Both the position numbers and the translations under genes were made by a program. From Chionoecetes opilio (taxonomy: Eukaryota; Arthropoda; Malacostraca; Decapoda; Majidae): a stretch of DNA of 64,000 nt. The stretch lies in contig JACEEZ010022897.1 in assembly GCA_016584305.1 (NCBI GenBank), positions 111,001-175,000 on the forward strand, read 5' to 3'. The notes below the pieces were generated by a model. That model was given only the letters and a program-made list of their open reading frames with translations. It had not been told where the DNA came from and did no database searches. Below, in pieces: positions 1-12,660 of the stretch. The first letter of the stretch is position 1. Every line of letters starts with the position of its first letter.

Positions 1-339
1 CCTCTTTCTCTTAAGTTTCGCTTCGTAGGTCCTCTCCTCTCCTCTCCTCCTCCTCCTCCTCTCCACTAGTGTTAGCTGAAGCTTCCATCCCGGGAGACTG
101 CAAACCGTCACACACACACACAGCTGTTCGCCTGCACTGTTTTTGTCAATGATAAACAAACATGGTTCCGACACCCAGGCAGGCTGTCGCTGCTATACAC
201 TTACTTATGTATATTGTCAATCGTAGACAAGCATAACTAGCTAAAAACGTGATTGGATGCGTTCATGGCTGGCTCGTCGAAACTCGTCAAACTCATTGTC
301 TGACATCGACGGAAAAAGTGCTAGTGACGGCGCCTTTTA

Positions 340-535
340 AGCCCCGTACACACTACCACTCCCCACCGTCAGCGCTTTCCGTCGATCGAGTGTTCGTTAT
401 TCAAAAGTGGCAGTGTGGATAGGATGCTGACAAGCAAAATGTAACCAAATGGACACAACTCTGGCAACGGCATTGCTCGTCAGCAAGCACCGACGGGAAG
501 CGCCGACGGTGGTGAGTGGTTGTGTGTACGGGGCT
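340..535. mobile_element. PIF/Harbinger-type MITE with TTA target duplication
   Basis: The two ends are inverted repeats of roughly 45 bp beginning AGCCCCGTACACAC, and the element is flanked on both sides by TTA (337-339 and 536-538). A 3-bp TWA duplication with long terminal inverted repeats and no coding capacity is typical of PIF/Harbinger MITEs. The bases before it (1-336) are unassigned apart from a CT-rich stretch near 30-65 and a degraded SINE-like stretch near 60-110. Confidence 0.7.
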
Positions 536-675
536 TTATAAGTGTTTGCAAGTTGGAGCGCATGTTTACAAGCTTAGTTTAATTAAGCTGTGTTCGCCGT
601 GATACTAACTGTGTTTTTGCCTGTTTCTCGGTGTTTTTTTATGCTTTTAGACTTGTTCAGTGCAGTGATGTCATT

Positions 676-765
676 ATGGCATCGGAAGAGAAGGGAAGTG
701 GTAAAAGAAAGCGTGTGAATCTAAGTATTGTAGAAATATTAGAACTTATTAAGATGGTGGAGTGA
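676..765 (+). pseudogene. Tigger/pogo transposase N-terminal remnant
   Basis: A short reading frame opens [20 protein letters not shown] and continues ILELIKMVE before a stop. The basic patch followed by a LSIxEKLELIKxxE-like helix is the usual start of Tigger-type (CENP-B-like helix-turn-helix) transposases. Everything downstream is replaced by an AT microsatellite, so only about 29 residues of a protein normally near 500 residues remain. The family call rests on recognising this N-terminal pattern. Confidence 0.6.
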
Positions 766-769
766 CTAG

Positions 770-2647
<1,878 letters not shown>

Positions 2648-2840
2648 TATACACTAAAACCCTTATAACTCGGCATTGTATACCTCAAAATTTGATATAA
2701 CTCGGCAAGGCAAGGACAGTCGGCAAAAAATTATGTATCTCGGCATGTTGCTGAGTTATAACTGCATCTCTTGGTGCATATCATGCCCTCACAACCTCTT
2801 GTTTGAACATGTATACAGAAAGTCGGCAAAAAATAGTGTA

Positions 2841-4005
2841 CACTAGGGTCCCCCATAAAGCGTGTTTGCATAAAGCGTTTCCCCTATAAGGCCAACGACC
2901 TAAAATATTGATTTTTTTTTTTTTTTTTTTTTTTAAATAAAATTCCAAAATTATATTAATTTTGGCTAAACGCCTCATCTCCCGGGTCTGCCGCTCCACC
3001 AGGGATAACACGCTCGGGGATGCCCTCCGCATAGCCTCTATGGGCCAATATCGCAGTGACTCTTCCCCCCAGCCGTGGATAAGGACAAAGTCCCGCGTCC
3101 TGGATGTCACCCTCACCCGCCTCCGCCTGGGGCACACGACACTCACGGTTCACCTGCATCACCTCCATCTGTCCCCTGACCCTCACTGCCCCTGGTGCAG
3201 GAATGTTCCGGAGACTATTGAACACTTTCTGCTGCAGTGTCCGCGCTTCCACTCACACCGTGTAGTGCTACACACTCAACTCCTCGCCCTGAACGTCACC
3301 ACCTTTGAACTGCCCACCCTGCTGGCGGCGGCGGGCGTTCCCCCCTCCCGGAAAAACGCTGTCATCCGCCTCACCTGTGCCTTCCTGAGGAAGACAGGTC
3401 AACAACCACACCTGTGATAGCATCATAGGACATCACCAGGGCTCATAGTGTTCCCCAAGGGATCCTCGCAGCCATAAAACAACAACAACAACAGTTCTGG
3501 TGAGGCACGCAAGCGAGAGTAAAGCCAGGTTTATGGCAACTTGCTTTTGAGTCACTAACCTAATCTAATCCCATGCTTTAACCTCTTAACTAAAGCCAAA
3601 TCTGCATTAAAAGTGTCCGCGGCAAGGGAAGAACAGAGTTGATGCAGGTCACAAGAGGAAGAAGAGTGAAAGGCACGCCGCACATAAACAAACACTTGTC
3701 TCTCGCCTCCCTATGAACAACATGTCATTATCTCCAAAAGTTTGAGTCCAAAAGAATGTTTCCTAGAATCCAATAAGGTAAACAGAAACCATACTCCCAA
3801 TTCTGTAGGGAATTTCGATCCTAGTGTAAAATAATACCATGTTCTGGTATGCATGGGTGTGAATGAGTATAAATGTACGGGTACAGGCGGGAGGACCGAT
3901 CGACCAATATCAATTTTTCCCATAGGTTATGTGTTTCACAGAGCGAATTCACATAAAACGACCTCGTTTATCGACCAATTTCTCGTTTTATGTCGGACCC
4001 TAGTG
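2841..4005. mobile_element. Tigger-like element, family B (TIR CACTAGGGTCC)
   Basis: The left end CACTAGGGTCCCCCATAAAG and the right end GGACCCTAGTG are inverted and flanked by TA. The subterminal 'ataaagcg' and 'ataaaacgacc' motifs are the recurring units of this end. It interrupts outer element A and itself carries a LINE 3' end. Confidence 0.55.
2962..3493 (+). pseudogene. 3' end of an I/R1-like LINE with C-terminal zinc knuckle
   Basis: The 151-residue open frame (2962-3417) is the C-terminus of a non-LTR retrotransposon polyprotein. It carries CPWCRNVPETIEHFLLQCP, a C-x2-C-x8-H-x4-C zinc knuckle, after an RLRLGHTTLTVHL segment typical of the region downstream of the reverse transcriptase (often after RNase H) in I-group elements. 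A short 3' UTR follows and ends in an AAC-repeat tail at about 3476-3493, the expected tail type. The copy is 5'-truncated and starts near 2960, after a poly-T run at 2911-2934. The same 3' segment reappears inside MITEs at 22.4, 31.8, 33.1 and 47 kb. Confidence 0.8.
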
Positions 4006-4007
4006 TA

Positions 4008-4801
4008 CACTAAAGCCCTTATAACTCGGCATTGTATAACTCGGAATTTGATATAACTCGGCAAGGCAAAGACAGTCTGCAAAATATTATGTATCTCGGC
4101 ATGTTGCCGAGTTATAACTGCATCTCTTGGTTTACACTCTCACAACCTCTTGTGTGAATATGTATACAGAAAGTCAGCAAAAAATAATGTATCTCGGCAT
4201 ATTGCTGAGTTATAACTGCATCTCTTTGCTTACACTCGGCATATCCTCAGTCTTCTTCTTCTTCTTGTGACCTCTTCAGTTTAGTATCGCTTTGTAGGTC
4301 GTCTGTCAGCTGACTGACATAAGACGCATAAGTGTCAGCCTACGCGCTGGTACCCGACCTTTGCTTTACTTTGCCACCTATTTTACATGTTTTGGGATTA
4401 CATCATACAGTACTGTATTTCAAGATGTCAGCTCCATCACACAAGGGTGTCTCCATCAGGAAGGGAATGAAATTGAAGAGCCTGAGCCTGCAGGAAAAGG
4501 TGTAAGTGCTGGCAAGGATGGATGCAGGTGCGTCCATGCGTGCTATTTGTGCTGAGTTTGATATCAAATCCAGCACATTCTATATCAAGAAAAAGAAAAA
4601 AAGAGAAGATTCGTACCCATGCCTTTACTTTGGAGGATCCAAGCACCTGCAGGACTACCAAGAAGAGGATTAAGCCAGTTAAGAAAGTCTCCCTGGATGC
4701 TGTATTTACAAAATTTTGAATTTTTACCCGTATCAAGAGGGCATTTGTATAACTCGGCAAGGCCAGAGCCCCTATCGTGCAGAGTTATAAGGGTTTTAGT
4801 G
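4008..4801 (+). mobile_element. Nested Tigger element, family A
   Basis: Complete copy with TIRs CACTAAAGCCCTTATAACTC and the inverse, TA on each side. It holds the start of a transposase gene. Relative to the outer copy it carries an extra stretch at about 4252-4327 (cttcttcttcttgtgacctc...), an interspersed repeat also seen near 5270, 34207 and 35430. Confidence 0.7.
4425..4620 (+). pseudogene. Tigger transposase N-terminus with in-frame stop
   Basis: The frame opens MSAPSHKGVSIRKGMKLKSL and, after an in-frame TAA at 4503-4505, continues as VLARMDAGASMRAICAEFDI and KSSTFYIKKKKK. This is the helix-turn-helix DNA-binding start of CENP-B/Tigger transposases (LxxKxxxLxxxDxGxSxRAIAxEFxIxxSTxYxIKK). 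No DDE catalytic domain follows, because the right TIR lies about 180 bp downstream, so this is an internally deleted derivative with a nonsense codon. Confidence 0.75.
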
Positions 4802-5145
4802 TATCTCGGCATATTGCCGAGTTATAACTGCATCTCTTTGCTTACACTCGGCATATCCTCAGTCGCATAAGTGTCAGCCTACGCACTGGTACCCGACCTT
4901 GCTCTGTATCCCAGTGCTTTGCCTTATCACACGGACACCTTTTTCCGGCATCTTTTGGTATTTTGCTACCATTTGATGCCTGATACCGGCATCTCTTGGT
5001 AACAAACGTGGAGTCGCGTATGATCGTACTCTTGCCACCAGTACTGGCATCTTTGTTTACATCTTGGAGCAGCCGACGCTAGACTTGTACGAACTATAGG
5101 TTGCCAGACCTGCCTCTCTAATACCTCGCATAGCAGTATTTTACG

Positions 5146-5270
5146 ACTTATAACTTATAAGACGCTGCATCTTGGAAGACTTACTCTGATTTTGGAAAGA
5201 AATTTCTAAGAAAAGATAAATAGAAATACATATTTTTTCCGTAAAATCTACCAATTTTTTCTCGGTAGGC
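5146..5270. mobile_element. Left-end fragment of Tigger family C
   Basis: It matches the left ends at 19641 and 28287 (cttataagacgctgcatctt ... gaaagaaatttctaag). The outermost bases are degraded and no right end follows in this position, so it is a truncated relic inside outer element A. Confidence 0.5.
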
Positions 5271-5504
5271 TTCTTCTTCTTGTGACCTCTACCGCTTAGT
5301 ATACTATTATATTAGGCTTAGTATAGCTTGTATGTAGTTTTGTTTTTTCCTTTTGTTTGTGTTTTTCTCTACAGGAGCAGCCAGCAGCCGGCCTGGCCTA
5401 TGAAGAATAGGCCACCTGTAATATCAAGATCACGATCAAGTATCACTTCGTACTAGCTCCTCTCATCTCCTCTTCCTCCTCCTCCTCTCCTCTAGTATAA
5501 GCCG

Positions 5505-5593
5505 AAGCCACCACCCCGGGAGGCGGGTCACAAACCCCCAGCTAACACCTGGTGCCCATTCACTGCTGGGTGGACAGGGGCTTGGGGAATTTT
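5505..5593 (-). repeat. Truncated SINE-A copy
   Basis: Matches the body of the SINE at 15.6-15.8 kb in reverse orientation (cccgggaggcgggtcacaaa ... cactgctgggtggacagggg). The tRNA-like head is absent. A similar truncated copy lies at 36397-36470. Confidence 0.6.
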
Positions 5594-5721
5594 CAGGGTA
5601 CAGAGTATTTACAAAATTTAAATTTTTTACCCATATCAGGAGGGCATTTACATAACTCGGCATATTGAATAACTCGGTAAGGCCAGAGCCCCTGTCGTGC
5701 CGAGTTATAAGGGTTTTAGTG

Positions 5722-6673
5722 TATATATAGTGTCGGCTACAATTATTGACACTTTTTCCAGAAAAATTACTCTCTGCGAACCCCCTTTAAACTTTAGTGG
5801 CTCTTTGGTCATTTGCTTACAACATGTACTCCGGAAGTTCCCGGAACGTTTCTAGACCTATTATGCAACTCTACTGCTAACCGACTGTGTAGACAAGCTT
5901 GACACAATGACACAATATTTTGTGCTCCTACTGCACAAATCACCGAATCGTGCTTCTTAACAGGTACATTAACGCACATATCCATGGATGTGTTTGTTTG
6001 TTTCATGTCGGAGTTAAAAATCTACTGTTTTTAGTTGATAATCTACAAAAATAAGAGTCATACAAATGACTAGGCTGCAGTTTGTCTTTCTGTGATGACC
6101 TATATGTGTACTATTGGGGGTGTCGATAATTGTGGAAATTATAATTAATTTGAAGTGAATCTCACCTTGCGAAAACCCAAAACTACCTAGACTGAAAGAC
6201 TACCTTAGATAGCACTAACTAGGGTATACTCATCAGTGGTAGATGGGTTGATTGTTTGAAGGTTTGATCATATCCGCGAGTTGTATCAAGGGGGCTGGTG
6301 GTGCACGTGGCTGGTGGTGCTGCACGTGGCTGGTGGTGCTGCACGTGGCTGGTGGTGATGCACGTGGCTAATGGCTGGCGACGAAGCTTTCCAGGATACC
6401 GTCGGTGGTAATAATTCCAGGCACGATAACCGCTTATGTGGCGTTGTACCACGTCCTTTTTCAACAACCGATTGATCGGTTATCTGCTATGTACACATTT
6501 TAGGATGGTGAGCGTGACACCTTAACTTTAAAATCAAGAGCGTGACTGATAGCACCTCCTCGAAGGCTGGATACACGTACCCTTTTTAATACACATGGAG
6601 GATTCCAATAATTTTCCCTCACAACTCTAATTTTATTTTATCATTCTTTGATTAATTGTGGTAATATTAATAG
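5722..6673. other. No gene seen; short 19-bp minisatellite
   Basis: I see no coding or transposon signal, except about four units of GCACGTGGCTGGTGGTGCT between about 6290 and 6370. Confidence 0.4.
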
Positions 6674-6677
6674 TTAA

Positions 6678-7665
6678 GGGGGCCGGCTGATCAAATTTTA
6701 AAAAATTTATTTAATGGGTTATTGCTATTAAATTAACACCAGGAGTTTGGGACACAATATATATCAATTCTAGCCAAAAAAAAACAATCTGCAACCCTTT
6801 CATTTTTCACCCCTTTCACTTCTTTCAAAAAATTTAAAAAGTTCAAATTGTTTCTCCTCCTATACTAATTGCTCTACATGCATGAAACATGGTATGGTAC
6901 AAGGACCTTTTTCAGACCTTCAAACTTATAGAGAGAAATCATACTGAAAATATTTTTTTTTGCGGAATATAAAATTTCAAATTTTCAGAATTGCTTTCAC
7001 CTCCCAAAAGTTTTTTTTTTTTTTTTTTTTTACAAAATTCTACCCTTTTATATATTTTTTTTTAACTCTCTATAGAGTGAATCAGGCAGGTGTAGGCATA
7101 TTATGTGTGAAGTTTCATTGAAATTGGTTAAAATTTGATTTAGGAGATACAGTGTGAACATATAAAACTTATGTTTTGAGTTACGGGCCACTAAAGTTTT
7201 CGCTAACTTTGAACTCCTGTATACTGAACCATAAGTAAGTGATATCATGGTATTTGTATTTACTTTGAAGTCTTTGAGTATTTATAACATATAGAATAAT
7301 ATTTTTTCTTATTGAATCATATATGTTGATGCCCAGGCAAATAATCCTCTGTCTTCAGGCTCTCCTGGTCCCCCCCCATGAGGGGTGGGGGGGTTAATCC
7401 CCATAACTACGAAACTAAGGCGAATTTTGATGAAATACTCTACATTCGGACTGTTGATTGCCATACGCAGCTCCAGGAATTTTATTACATTTTTCGTTTT
7501 TTTCCAACTTTTGACCAGTCATGGGGGGGGGGGTTAATTTACCATAACTACTTAACTAAAGCGAATTTTGATTAAATACTCCACATTCAGACTGTTGATT
7601 GCCATACGCAGCTCCAGGAATCTTATTAAATTTTTCGTTTTTTTCCAATTTTTGACCAGCCGCCC
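6678..7665. mobile_element. TTAA-flanked MITE (TIR GGGGGCCGGCTGATCAAA)
   Basis: TTAA at 6674-6677 and 7666-7669 flanks inverted ends GGGGGCCGGCTGATCAAA and TTTGACCAGCCGCCC. TTAA target sites suggest a piggyBac-type mover, although a PIF/Harbinger reading with a TTA/TAA site is also possible. Near the right end a segment of about 143 bp is tandemly duplicated (about 7376-7518 and 7519-7662), each unit starting with a G run and ending in 'ttttgaccag'. The right TTAA is shared with the next element. Confidence 0.55.
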
Positions 7666-8004
7666 TTAATCCTTTCACGCACGAAAAGTTTAATACGTTT
7701 TTCCTTCCACTGCGACATCAGTCTGGGGCTCTCTAAGGGGCCCCGTGTAATGCCCTGACTCTGTGGCGAATCTTTTGGTTATGTTATCAATTTCAACCAC
7801 GATTATTCTTTTTTCCTGGCATTATTATATATCGTTGGTTTCGCATGAGATTATTCTGCCTTATGCAAGACAAAAGTAACAAGAAATGCAAGTAAATAGC
7901 GGAGTTTCATGACTTAGAAAAAACATTGAGTAAAGAGAAATAAGAAATATTTACGTTCACCACTTCGTAGCTCGATACTTCCTGTGTCAACTTTTTATGG
8001 TTTA

Positions 8005-8680
8005 TCTATAATAATATAAGCGAAAGTGTGTGTTTGTGTGTGTCTGTGTGTGTGTGTGTGTGTGTGTGGTATAGGTTCCGCCCCCCGTGGCGGAATCCCA
8101 TCATATACCACATTTTTGGAACCAGGTTGACCATGGGAAGGTTTTAAACCCATTTATGAGATGATCCGATCACCTTTTTTTTATTTTTTTTAAGCAGCCT
8201 ATTAGCGATAATTGTGAAAAAAAAAGTGGGTTGCGAGAATTGAGGAAGCCTTGATGTAGGGTGATGGGTAATGGGCGAGTGAATGGGTGGGGTGATGGGT
8301 AATGGGTGTGGGGTGATGGGTGAGTGAATGGGTGGGGGGTGATGGGTGAGGGAATAGATGGGGGCTGATGGGTAATGGGTGAGTGAATGGGTGTGTGGTG
8401 ATGGGTAATGGGTGAGTGAATGGGTGGGGGGTGATGGGTAATGGGTGAGTGAATGGGTGGGGGGTGATGGGTGAGTGAATGGGTTGGGGGTGATGTGAAT
8501 GGGCGTTAATACATACATTTCTACATCCATGATTTCAGGAAAGTTAGAAGGGGCTATCTGGAGAGTCTGGGTTTGGTGGGCCTTCGGCCCAACAAACACA
8601 GATGGTGGGCCAAAGGCCCACCAATAGCCCTCCGCAGGAGCTAGCCAAAAAGTTCGCCCGGAGGGCGGCTTTGCGGCTAG
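8005..8680 (+). mobile_element. Non-autonomous Helitron with AT insertion site
   Basis: It starts TCTATAATAATATAAGCGAA and ends CTAG. A hairpin CGCCC-GGA-GGGCG (8655-8667) lies 13 nt before the end, the standard Helitron 3' structure. It sits between A (8004) and T (8681). The uninterrupted sequence is present in the sister piggyBac MITE near 35985-36000, so the insertion site is visible in both states and there is no target duplication. It encodes no Rep/helicase. The interior has a GT run, a G-rich minisatellite and a 'gggctatctggagag' segment also seen near 44.4 and 52.7 kb. Confidence 0.8.
8256..8512. repeat. G-rich minisatellite inside the Helitron
   Basis: Variable units built from GTGATGGGTAATGGGTGAG and TGAATGGGTGGGGG. 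The long reading frame across it (H-P-T-S-P-L repeats on the minus strand) has no other support and is treated as non-coding. Confidence 0.85.
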
Positions 8681-9106
8681 TATGTCAATAAAAGCGGATT
8701 TTTATGAGGATTCCAACGCTACCATTAGAATTTTCATATGGCCAGTAGTTCGAGAAAATAGAGGAAAACTAAAACACGTGTTGGAAGACAGATTAGGCTA
8801 CAAGTATGTCTTACCCGGCTCGGGGACGTTTTAAAGAGACGGGCAGTCCGCGCTGACAGGCTGCCTGCTGAGTGAGCTGGGACACAAGCCCTTATCACTT
8901 CAAATCCACCCTCACGAGCGAGTTGACAATTAGTTTATTTTATAGGCCTAGCTTGGATCTTTGACGCAGTAAATTTTGACGCGATTCTGATAAATACTTT
9001 ATTTTTGGCGAATTTTTAAATGTTTTTTGACGCAGTTCGCGTCAAAAGCTCAGATGTAGACGGGCCCGTTTTGACGCGATCGCGTCACCGTGCGTGAAAG
9101 GGTTAA

Positions 9107-9892
9107 TACCACTGAAATTATTAATTTATCATATTACTATATTTAATGTATCTTATTTTATACCCAATTCTACAATACTATGTACATTTAGTGGAATTTC
9201 CCCACTTCTCTCTTACCCCAAGGGACAGGAACCCTACCAACACCATCCTCCCCCATTGGAGAGAATGGCTTTAGTGGATAATTTCCGGTGTATATAAAAA
9301 TTAACATTCCATAGTTATAGACAGTATTAACTTTAAAGGCATATTTTGAATAAAGTAAAGCAAATTTGAAATTATTTTTTCAATGTATAGTTACATTAGA
9401 CCTTCTGTGATACCACTTTTAAATATTGACCTTGTACTTGCTCCCGTTTTTTATATATAGCTGTTCAAATAAACCCTGTCATTGCACACTCGTCCGTATC
9501 AGACAACATCTGTATACGTACACATATGTGTATGTTGTTTCATTATGGCTACTGTACTTTGTTGGCTTACTTCATTCTGTAAATACTAGGACATACAATT
9601 ACCTTGCTATCAGTTATGTTTTTGGTTCACTTTGTAGGATTTTGCTTGTAATTTTTTTTTTTATTTGTTAAACTGTCGATAACTGTAGAACCCTGTCGAT
9701 AACTGTGTACGGATTTTCCTTTCTTTGACTTGTTATATCACGTGACATACATGTAACTTTGCCCCGTGATGCCTCGTTTTCTACTCTACATACAAGCCGC
9801 TTGTAAACCATGTGTGTGTTGATACTGCTGAAAACACTTAAACTTCCCTAGGGTAAACTTTTGTCTAAAACTGTCGATAATTGTAGCAGACG
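9107..9892. other. AT-rich stretch, no gene seen
   Basis: No reading frame with family resemblance and no terminal repeats recognised. It contains two close copies of 'ctgtcgataactgt' near 9680 and 9700. Confidence 0.4.
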
Positions 9893-9924
9893 CTCTCTCT
9901 CTCTCTCTCGCTCTCTCTCTCTCT

Positions 9925-9964
<40 letters not shown>
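9893..9964. repeat. (CT)n plus (AT)n microsatellite
   Basis: About 33 bp of CT repeat followed by about 37 bp of AT repeat. Directly after it, 'cacactcaaccctcggctat' at about 9965 resembles a single Tigger-type terminus for which I see no partner. Confidence 0.9.
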
Positions 9965-9970
<6 letters not shown>

Positions 9971-10084
9971 TCAACCCTCGGCTATCGCGCATTCAGCTAT
10001 CGGGTTTTACGGCTATCACGCATAGCTTCATTTTTTTTTCCCCTTTCATTTTTTTTTTTTTTTTTTTACATTTCGGTCGATACC

Positions 10085-10240
10085 AACGGTAGGCAGTGAC
10101 CTCCAGGGCTCAGATGGCAGGCCCTGAAGGTTCACTTGGGGGCTATAATGGTTGGCTTTCCCCCGTGGTGGTGCAGGCAGGATTTTTATAGTGACTGGCG
10201 CCTGTGATTAGAGGCTCATGCCTCTAAATGTGTCCCTTGT
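10085..10240 (-). repeat. SINE-B fragment
   Basis: Matches the 3' part of the SINE at 17330-17672 in reverse orientation: ggcagtgacctccagg, then the 'gtggtg-gcgca' segment, then cctgtgattagaggctcatg. The tRNA-like head is missing. Confidence 0.65.
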
Positions 10241-10257
10241 CCCAATGCCCAAATACG

Positions 10258-11893
10258 GTCCGCCGCACGCATGAACAGACTGTAGTTTCATCTAGTAAGC
10301 CTCCAAACACCTGGACCTTGGTCTTGAGCCAGGAGACCTCAAGTCTCAAAGGCTTTGCCTCCTCATGCAGCGCCTCGAGAGGCGCGTCGCCTCGCCCACC
10401 CTACGACGCCACTCCCGGGGGTCACCACGCGCGAGTCCCCATGCAGGCTCCCTTCCCATACCAAGCAACTCTCGACAGGAAGCATCAACTTGCCCCAGCC
10501 ACGAGCCTTGTGGTCGCCCCCTTGGCTTCCTCCACGCCGGATTGTCTCTTACAGATACAACCCGATGGGAAGTATCGGTTTCAGGGCAGTGTGCCACATG
10601 CCCATATAGTCGAAGTTGACCCTGACGGACTATGCAGGTAATAGGCCTCGATTCAGTCTCACGGTGCAATCGCTGATTTGACACGTAATCATCCCAGCGA
10701 TACCCAATGATTCTGCGAAGACACTTATTACCAAAGGCATCGATTTGCCTCTTCAAGTCGCTATTTAGTGTCTATGTCTCACAACCATAGAATAAGACAG
10801 GGATCACAAACGACTTTAAGATCCGGATTTTTGTCCTCCTGCACAGGTACCGACAATGCCAAATACTCGTGCTGAGCGAGTCCATAACACCGTGGGCTAT
10901 GCCAATCTGCCATAAGACTTCTTGACACAACCCGCCGTCATTATGGACTGCGCTACCAAGGTATATAAAACTTTCTAAGATCTCAATGTCCTCGCCGCAC
11001 GCATGAACAGACTGTACTGTTTCATCTAGTAAGCCTCCAAACACCTGGACCTAGGTCTTGAACCAGGAGACCTCAAGTCCCAAAGGCTTTGCCTCCTCGT
11101 GCAGTGCCTCGAGAGCCATCACCAAACCTCCAGCGACTCAGCAAAGATTACTGCATCATCGGCAAAAACAAGTTCAGTGATCTTGGTGTTGCCGAATGAT
11201 GCTCCACAATCACTTTGATCTACAACTTTGCCCAATACCCAGACCATACAAGTGTTGAAAAGTGATGGGGCAGGGATGCACCCTTGCCTCACTCCTGTAT
11301 TCACAGGAAAGAAGCTGGATACACCTCCCCCACACTTCACAGCACTCTCAGTCCCAGAGTAAAGACCAGTCATCAAACCAATAGTCCATGCAGGAATCCC
11401 GCGAAGTCGCAGAAGATCCCAGAGTGACTCACGATGCACTGAGTCAAATGCCTTCTTGAGATCAACATAGGCTGCAAGCATCCCCTGTTGAAACTCACGT
11501 CGGCGTTCCACCAGGACACGAAAGGCTAGGATACATTGCGTTGTTGACTTACCAGGCGTGAACCCAGACTGCTGAGTTCTCTGATGCTTCAGCAGATGGA
11601 TGCGGATCAGTGTCAGCAATAGATGGGCAAGCACCTTGTCTGGCACACTGAGCAATGTAATACCGCAGTAATTGTTGCAGTCCTGACAGTCCCCTTTCCC
11701 TTTCCAGAGAGGGACAACGAGCCCCCTTTTCCAGTCAGGATTGCCACACTTTTGGATTGATGGTACATGCTGTACCTGATTGCCACACGGCAGTCAGGAC
11801 AGCATGCAACCTGCGGATCATGGTCTCACTCCCAGCTTTGAGGAGCTCCGCAATGATATTACAAACACCAGCTGCCTTTCCACCCCTTGCATT
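10258..11893 (-). pseudogene. LINE reverse transcriptase, rearranged copy
   Basis: Read on the minus strand, 11655-11119 encodes reverse transcriptase blocks including QSGFTPGKSTT, YVDLKKAFDSVHRESLWDLL, NTGVRQGC and VFADDAVIFAES with an intact FADD box. The C-terminal part follows at 11044-10772 and 10756-10346 (RRIIGYRWDDY, then LRLYGHVAH and RGRPQGSWLGQVD). Frameshifts and a stop separate the pieces. Beyond the 3' end, 10382-10258 repeats a segment that belongs upstream (11115-10992), so the copy is rearranged. The same family at 12909-14830 is cleaner. It is RTE-like in overall pattern; I am not certain of the clade. Confidence 0.8.
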
Positions 11894-12175
11894 GGGTCTT
11901 CAACAGTCTATGATATAAAAAACCAGAAAGAAAAAGTGCTAAAGTTCTTTACTGACAGTGGATCAAAAAAGCAGATGTTTGTAAGGAAGTCAATGACAGA
12001 AGGAAAAAGTTCTGATCTGGACCAAGTGCTGATAACCTGGTTTAATCTTCGTGTAAGTGAAGGTGTTGAAATTTCTGGAGTCAGGGGACAAAACATCAAT
12101 AATCCGGAAATTTAGAAAATCCGGCAGTCCTAAGGTCCCGTGGTTGCCGGATTAGTGATGGGCAACCTGTATAGG
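11894..12175 (+). pseudogene. Tigger/pogo transposase fragment (CENP-B-like domain)
   Basis: After the LINE junction the plus-strand frame reads STVYDIKNQKEKVLKFF, then SKKQMFVRKSMTEGKSSDLD and QVLITWFNLRVSEGVEISG before a stop at 12113. This matches the end of the N-terminal HTH and the start of the CENP-B-type second DNA-binding domain of Tigger transposases (STVYDIxKxKxKIxxF ... LDxxLxxWFxxxRSxGVPxSG). The rest of the transposase is missing. The following 'aatccggaaatt' and 'gttgccggatta' look like the decayed terminus of the element. Confidence 0.7.
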
Positions 12176-12609
12176 CTAGTACCAGTACTTGCTTGCTCAC
12201 AAGTCACAACTGGTCAACCAATCACACAAAGCTGTGTTGGGCTACTGGCTATGGCTTTTGCGAATAGTTGCCAACTAGATCTTATGCTAAAAGATGTAGT
12301 GTATAAGTAAAACCACAGTAACCAGTTATCAATACACTAAACTTAGTGAGGTAATAACAAATAATGCAGGCTAAGTACAAAAAATCTTTATCAGAGATAT
12401 CTATAGATTTAAAGAATGAAAAGGATATTCAAACATTACATATACAAGCTGATATTCCCACTGAGTGAGAAGCCCTGGGACAGGTTCAGTACACGTGATA
12501 TCTGAATAGCCAGGAATAAGTACTGAAATCTCCAGTGTGCTGTGACTTTGTTTATCTGTCCGAAATTTTTTAGGCAATGGTGATAGGTAGTAGGCTATGC
12601 ATATTATTA

Positions 12610-12660
<51 letters not shown>

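Larger units (their letters stand above)
2652..5721. mobile_element. Outer Tigger element, family A (TIR CACTAAAACCCTTATAACTC)
   Basis: The left end at 2652 and right end at 5721 are inverted copies (right: gttataagggttttagtg), with TA at both sides. The subterminal region is a string of short 'taactcggca' motifs. Removing two later insertions (2841-4005 and 4008-4801), both at one internal TA, restores continuity with the sequence seen uninterrupted in the nested family-A copy. The right half also holds a family-C fragment and a SINE fragment. Confidence 0.65.
7670..9102. mobile_element. piggyBac-type MITE, TIR CCCTTTCACGCAC
   Basis: The ends are TCCTTTCACGCAC and GTGCGTGAAAGGG, flanked by TTAA (7666-7669 and 9103-9106), the signature of piggyBac insertion. 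The family is present again in the opposite orientation at 35640-36323. No transposase is encoded. A 676-bp Helitron interrupts it; without the Helitron it is 757 bp, close to the 684 bp of the sister copy. Confidence 0.75.

Noticed and set aside
8144..8599. 151-codon minus-strand frame rich in Pro/Thr/Ser/His
   Set aside because: Generated by the minisatellite inside the Helitron; periodicity explains the openness.
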